Below are positions 58,899-64,000 of a DNA stretch of 64,000 nt, one piece after another. Below the pieces are notes generated by a model, which made no database searches, was not told the origin of the DNA, and saw only the letters and a list, made by a program, of their open reading frames with translations. Within the stretch, counting starts at the first letter, position 1, and the number at the start of each line of letters is the position of its first letter. The position numbers and the translations under genes were made by a program. Source of the DNA: Hemibagrus wyckioides (lineage: Eukaryota; Chordata; Actinopteri; Siluriformes; Bagridae); assembly GCF_019097595.1 (NCBI RefSeq), contig NC_080716.1, positions 8,368,640-8,432,639 of the forward strand, given 5' to 3'.

Positions 58899-59300
58899 GC
58901 AATGTCTTTCCCTTTGCCCTCTTCATCTTTTCTTCCTCTGTTTCATTTCATATTTCTTCTTTTCTCTCACTTCTTTTTCCTACATTGCTCAGGCTCTCCA
59001 TACGTGAGTATGAATTAATTTTATTTCTATTTTAGATTAATGTAATATTTTTAAAATCTCTTTTTTTTCCTACAGGTTGTACAGTGAACCCCAGGACTGA
59101 AGAAGGGCTTAACCCTATCTTAAGATCCCTTATCCCTTAATAATCATCCCTTATTAATCTATCCCTCTATTCCTGTCCCACTCTCCCATTCCCATAAATA
59201 CCCTATAGTTCATAAATAGATAAATAGAATTGATTGTAAATAAACTTATATCTGTATAGTGCTTATATGCTTTATTTTAATAAATTTTTATATTTGTTCC
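58899..59300 (+). other. 3' UTR with two polyadenylation signals
   Basis: A gtgagtatg donor (about 59003) and a ttttcctacag acceptor (about 59075) suggest an optional 3' UTR intron. AATAAA occurs at 59239-59244 and again at 59279-59284. Confidence 0.6.
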
Positions 59301-60647
59301 TATTTCAGTCTCATTCTGAGTATTTTAGTCATCAGTATGTCTGTATATTTTTCCTTTAGAAAGCAACACAAAATGAATTTTTCACTTATATACAGGTCCT
59401 TTTTAAAGAATTTCACAATCTTTAAATGGTTCACTAAAATGTAAAAAATAGCATTTTATATTATATAATGTATTTATGTATTATATAATATATTATTTAA
59501 TCTAAAAACACAAGCATGAACACAATGGCAGAAAAGAATGGAGCTCCACATTGAAGTGATAAAACAAGATGAAGGTCTTACAATACACTATACAGTTACT
59601 GGGGTGTGGTATAAATAAAAAACATGAGGTAATTATCATTAATTGGTATTCATAGTAATGTAAATAATGGGATAAGGCCTTCAACCTTCCCTCTGCTCTG
59701 TTCCCCACCTTTTCTACATGAGGTATCATGCTGACCAGAGAAAGGGTCAGTGTACTGCTCATGATTTTTGAGTCAGTGGTAAACACAAGTCAGTGTCATA
59801 GGAAGTCTCTTTCTGTTCCCATCCTCTCCTGTCTTCACTACAGCCATGTAAGTTAAATAGCTTGTTCTCTTTCCATAGACAATTATGTACTCTTTATCTT
59901 GTCTTAGGCCTACAGACTGCATAATGCAGATTTATCCCTGTATAACTGTCTGTTAGACACATTTCAACAGTATCCATCTGACCAATAACCACAAAGAAAT
60001 AAAAAGTGACATTCTTTACTTCTGCTTCATTCTTGATTTACTATTGTTGCAGTTCCAAGCTGCTTGATAAAACAACAGAAAAGAGATGTTGAAATGAACA
60101 ATTCAGAATACCTTCAGAGGACCTTGTATTATATAAAGCTGCTATAAAAGTGCATGTGCAGAAATAATCACTCCTCATGGAAAGTTTATTGAATAGAGTA
60201 TTAAGAAGAAGAAGTATTATAATGTGTGTGTGTGTGTGTGTGTGTGTGTTGTTTCACAAAGACAGTAAGACAGTACTTAGACAGTAAAGTCTGATCCTGA
60301 GGTTGATGAGATGAATGTGTGGGACACTCGGATGGATTATCATAAAGGAGATTCACTGTGAATACCACAATTTTCACAGTTTTAGTTAAGCTGTTCTTAT
60401 TAAAATGATCGTTTTTACTTATTAATCTTTAGGAATTCACTGTTTAAGAAGTGATCTATGAGCAGTAGATATAAAGAGCTGTGCAGTAACTCCAGAGGAA
60501 CTGAAAGCCATTATTGAGCTGAGTGAAATTTAACAGTTTTTTATTTTTTATTTTATTAGCAGTAACAACAACAAAAAAGTCTATTTTTAAGAATTTATCT
60601 TCAGATGTTTAATATAAAAGCTGTTTCCTGGTTGACAGGTAATTTCT
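59301..60647. other. Intergenic, no gene seen
   Basis: Matches 11220-12960 of copy A apart from an internal deletion at about 59859. Contains a GT microsatellite (about 60224-60249). Confidence 0.6.
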
Positions 60648-60884
60648 TTATTTTCTGCTCTCTGGTTGAGCATCGCCTGGCTTGCTTTCTACAGCTTCAG
60701 CCTCAGCTTCTTCCTGAACCATGTTTTCAGCCTCATCCACTTCTAAAAAAATTAGCATTTTAAATGTGGTGTAATGTTTAGATTGTATTCACTGACACAT
60801 ATGAAATGTTGCACTTCAATTCCTCATTAATTTAATATCAGCAGATCTCCAGGTACATTACCGACATCATGACATGATATTAAG

Positions 60885-60925
60885 ATTCGATTCGATTCGA
60901 TTCGATTCGATTCGATTCGATTCAA
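60885..60925 (-). repeat. (GAATC)n pentanucleotide LINE tail
   Basis: About eight units of attcg/cgaat directly at the LINE 3' end, different from the ATCT tail of the LINE inside Tc1, so a different subfamily. Confidence 0.9.
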
Positions 60926-62925
60926 CTTTATTGTCACTGCACATGTGGGTACAAGGCAATGAAATACAGTTAGCATCTAACCAGAAGTGCATTCTCGCAG
61001 TGCAAATAATTAGCATATATAATCAGTATATAAACAAATAAATAATTTGCATATATAAACAATATATAAAAATATATAAATAATTTGCATATATATACAG
61101 TATACAGAGGGAGGTAAATTCAATGAGTGCAAATGAGCAAATGATTATAGGTGGTGCAATAAAGAATGTATTGTATACCATGAAAACAATTAAATATGTA
61201 AACAGTATTCAGAGAAGGAGGTATGTACAATGAATGCAGTGATTTAGATGTATGCCGTGAGGAAGATATTGTTTACCATGGTAAATATTTGTGTATGTAA
61301 ACTGTATACAGAAAGCTTCCTGTAAGTGTCCTCGATCTTAGGAAGTGGAACTCCTATGATGCGTTGGGCAGTTTCACCACCCTCTGCAGCGCTTTCCGAG
61401 CTAACACAGTGCAGTTACCATACCAGACAGTGATACAGCCAGTCAGGATGCTCTCGATGGTGCAACAGTAGAAGTTCACCAGGATGTCTGAAGAGAGATG
61501 GTTCTTCCTCAGAGCCCTCAGGAAGAAGAGGCACTGGTGAGCCTTCTTGACCAGACTGGAGCTGTTGGTAGTCCAGGAGAGAACCTCGGAGATGTGGATA
61601 CCCAGGAATTTGAAGCTGTGGTGTCACGGTCCACCACCTCTCCATTGATATGAATGCCAAATGAATGCCAGGTGTGTGTCACCTTTCTCATTCCTGAAGT
61701 CCACTGTGAGCTCCTTGGTCTTTGCAGTGTTGAGCAGCAGGTTGTTGTCAGCGCACCACACACCACACAGCACACAGCCTTGAGGTACTCCAGTGCCAAG
61801 GATGAGGGTGGAAGAGCATTGGCAATCCATCCGAACATGCTGGGGCCTGTTGGTCAGAAAGTCCAGGAGCCAGTTGCATAGTGATGCATTGATGCCCAGG
61901 TCTCCAAGTTTGGTGACTAACTTGGAAGGGATGACAGTGTTAAACGTTGAACTAAAGTCCAGGAAAAGCATTCTGGCATAGGTGTCTTTATTGTCCACGT
62001 GAGAGAGTACTGAGTGCAGCGCTGTGGATACTGCGTCCTCCGTGCTCCTGTTCTGATGGTAAGCAAATTGATGAGGGTCAAGGGTGGCAGGAAGACAGGT
62101 TTTGAGGTGTGCCAGGACCAGCCGCTCAAAGCATTTAGTGATGATGGGGGTGAGCGCTACTGGGCGGTAGTCATTCAGGCAGGATGCAGTAGAGTTTTTT
62201 GGTACCGGCACAATGGAGGTGGTCTTAAGGCAGGTGGGCACAATAGCTAGAGACAGGGTGAAATAAGTCCGAAGGACCCCCGCCAGCTCCCCAGCACGTG
62301 CTCTGAGGACACATCTGGGGATACCGTCAGGCCCTGCAGCTTTCCATGCATTGATCCTGCTTAGTACTCCACTGACATCATTAGTGGAGAGTGTGAGTGG
62401 CTGGAAGTCTGCCGGGAGCTCGATTTTGATTGCTGGCTCCAGATTATCCCTTTCAAAGCGAGCATAGAAGTTGTTTAACTCATTCAGAAAGGAGATATCA
62501 GTAGGGTAAAGGGTTGATGGGCTTGTAGTTGCTAATAGCCTGAATGCCCTGCCACATCTGCTGGGGATTGGAGTTGGAGAAGTGTTCTTCAATACTCAGC
62601 TTGTAGTAGTACTTGGCCATCTTAATGCCCCGCCTCAAATTGGCCCTGGCTGTACTGTAGGCCTGTGCATCACCAAATCTAAAGGCGGTGTTGCGCGCCT
62701 TCAGTAAGAGGCGAACCTCTTTGTTAATCCAAGGCTTCTGATTTGGGTACATGGTGATCTTTTTCTGGGTGGTGACCCTGTCTGTCGTGGTGTTAATGTA
62801 ATCCAGTACAGAGGAAGCGTAGCCTTCAATATCCAAGTGGGAACCACAGGTCGCCTGAGTGGCAAACATGCTCCAGTCGGTGTGTTGAAACTGGTCCTGA
62901 AGTTCAGAGAGAATATTCATACCTG
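60885..62925 (-). mobile_element. L2-type LINE insertion with palm deletion
   Basis: The minus-strand ORF2 is largely open. From 62920: an inter-domain segment ([33 protein letters not shown]), then after a frameshift near 62500 the RT fingers/palm ([33 protein letters not shown], [27 protein letters not shown]). At about 61770 the reading jumps from GCVL to [18 protein letters not shown], skipping the stretch that holds the catalytic ADD motif. The thumb continues to about 61415. The 3' UTR ends with a (TCGAA)n-type tail at 60885-60925. The 5' endonuclease is absent. It is unique to copy D, so it is younger than the duplications. Confidence 0.85.
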
Positions 62926-63054
62926 CTTTGTTGACCTGGACTTTCTTCTTTCCTCCTCCTCATGTCCCTCTCCTGGGCCTTTACTTCCTTTCCTTTTCTT
63001 TGATGCTACTTTCCTCAGCAACAGCCTGAGTCTTGGTTTCCTCATCTACTTCAG

Positions 63055-64000
63055 AAACAAAATCACAATTCACAATTAAAATCTGATAAAAAGTTTTGAT
63101 TAAATTAATTAAACACAGATAAACTTCATTATTATTGATATTTATTACATAATTAGGAAATAATATACAATGTCAAACACTATCACTAGTGACATTTTTG
63201 ATTATTAAAAATTTTTTCTTTTTATGAATAAATGATGAATTTGTATTTTTTTTATGCTCATTTGTTTAGTTACTTATTTCTTTGAGTATTTGATGTTCAG
63301 AGGGATCGTGTGCAGTTTAGTTTACAGTTAAAAAGCTGTATCAGTGTGAGTGATTGCTTTTACAAACTTCTTCTGGAAAGTTACATGATACACAATTTAT
63401 TTATTTTATTTTATTTTTCAGCTTCTGTCTGCAGCACCTTCAAGCATTTATCTTATGAACATTGTCCATGTCGGTTTTGTGGTATCCTGAACTAAATATT
63501 ATTATCGCAATGGAAAATGCTTCCTGGATTGACCACTAGGTGTCACTGTGTGATTACTGCTGTTAATATGCTCTCACTAGTTACTGAGAGAGTTGAGTTT
63601 TTGGGCTGAAAATGAAGAAAATCTAATCGGTTGTATGCCAGGTTCATTTTTGTTCATTTACTTACTCATTTTCTGGCTGCTCGTCATTTCAGCGGTTTTC
63701 ATAAAGACATTAATATAATTAACATTAAACTAGCATCCAGAGTCTGCTTGTCATACATTGCTGAGAGAAACATGGGGATCATGAGTGTCTGAGAAATTAC
63801 AAGCTTCTTACAGATTTCTTTTTTTAATGTTAAAGTCAGCCCTGTTCTGTTGTTTATGTCCATAATAGGTAAACATTTCTGTGTCAGAGTTTCATACAGT
63901 TAGAGGATGAACTGATTTACATGAGAGCATTGTGTATAACATGCCCCATACAGGAAGCATTTATATTTATACATTTTTTATACTGTGTAGTAATTATACT
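63055..64000. other. Divergent spacer and start of the next cassette
   Basis: 63060-63784 matches the spacer between the acidic gene and NOL7. The unit start recurs at about 63785. The NOL7 exon expected at about 64011 lies just outside the window. Confidence 0.6.

Larger units (their letters stand above)
60648..63054 (-). pseudogene. Glu/Ala-rich acidic gene, copy D, split by a LINE
   Basis: Last exon 60648-60742 (95 bases, TAA at 60648) is intact and identical in sense to copies A and C. Upstream of the LINE, at about 62926-63054, lies another exon that opens with VDEETKTQAVAEESSIKEKE and reaches a TAA before its basic end; this module is absent from A and C, which share a deletion here. 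The 2-kb LINE sits in the intron following the donor gtatgaatatt. Confidence 0.5.
54215..64000 (+). repeat. Amplified cassette, copy D (5'-truncated)
   Basis: Begins at the AAT/CAT microsatellite, so it lacks the NOL7/Tc1/LINE/tRNA part. It continues through the 19-exon gene and the acidic gene and past the next unit start (about 63785) to the window end. It has one deletion relative to A (about 440 bases at 59859) and one LINE insertion (60885-62925). Confidence 0.9.

Noticed and set aside
1..64000. CRISPR arrays, bacterial operons, integrons or a viral genome
   Set aside because: Tandem repeats here are microsatellites and minisatellites without spacers; genes are spliced and no viral structural or polymerase genes were seen beyond LINE reverse transcriptase.

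Overview
This is a eukaryotic, almost certainly teleost fish, genomic window. The grounds are spliced multi-exon genes with GT/AG introns, Tc1-like DNA transposons, L2/CR1-type and other fish-style non-LTR retrotransposons, an intron-bearing tRNA-Tyr beside a tRNA-Glu, and vertebrate gene remnants (NOL7-like, PTPRE-like). No bacterial operons, CRISPR arrays or viral genomes were seen.

The window is dominated by one low-copy cassette of about 14.4 kb present several times. Copy A (1-14394, +) and copy B (14395-27480, +) are head-to-tail. Copy C (about 33762-46957, plus a partial end at 31660-33661) is inverted. Copy D (54215 to the window end, +) begins at the cassette's promoter. In copy order the cassette holds: truncated exons of a NOL7-like gene; a Tc1-like element broken by a 5'-truncated L2-type LINE; a tRNA-Glu(CTC)/tRNA-Tyr(GTA) pair; a small Pro-rich CxxC reading frame; a CRE/E-box promoter; a 19-exon gene for a 530-residue single-pass membrane protein resembling mitoguardin (MIGA/FAM73); and, on the opposite strand, a short Glu/Ala-rich acidic gene that is divergent from the next cassette's NOL7 exons.

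Only copy D of the 19-exon gene is open through every exon; A, B and C carry frameshifts as assembled. The gene contains an exact internal duplication of a four-exon block (exons 3-6 and 7-10, 98 codons each). Copy B, mostly between 14.4 and 23.2 kb, is full of tiny insertions and looks like an unpolished long-read consensus, so its breaks may not be biological.

Between the arms, 27.5-31.9 kb holds the last three exons of a PTPRE-like phosphatase D2 domain and the 3'-side exons of NOL7, all on the minus strand. The 47-54 kb spacer holds nonsense-bearing PTPRE-like D1 exons and a patchwork of Tc1 and LINE debris. A 100-N scaffold gap lies at 33662-33761 and removes about 1.2 kb of copy C. The likely history is Tc1 entry, LINE insertion into it, capture beside the tRNA pair and a broken NOL7 locus, then segmental amplification in direct and inverted orientation.
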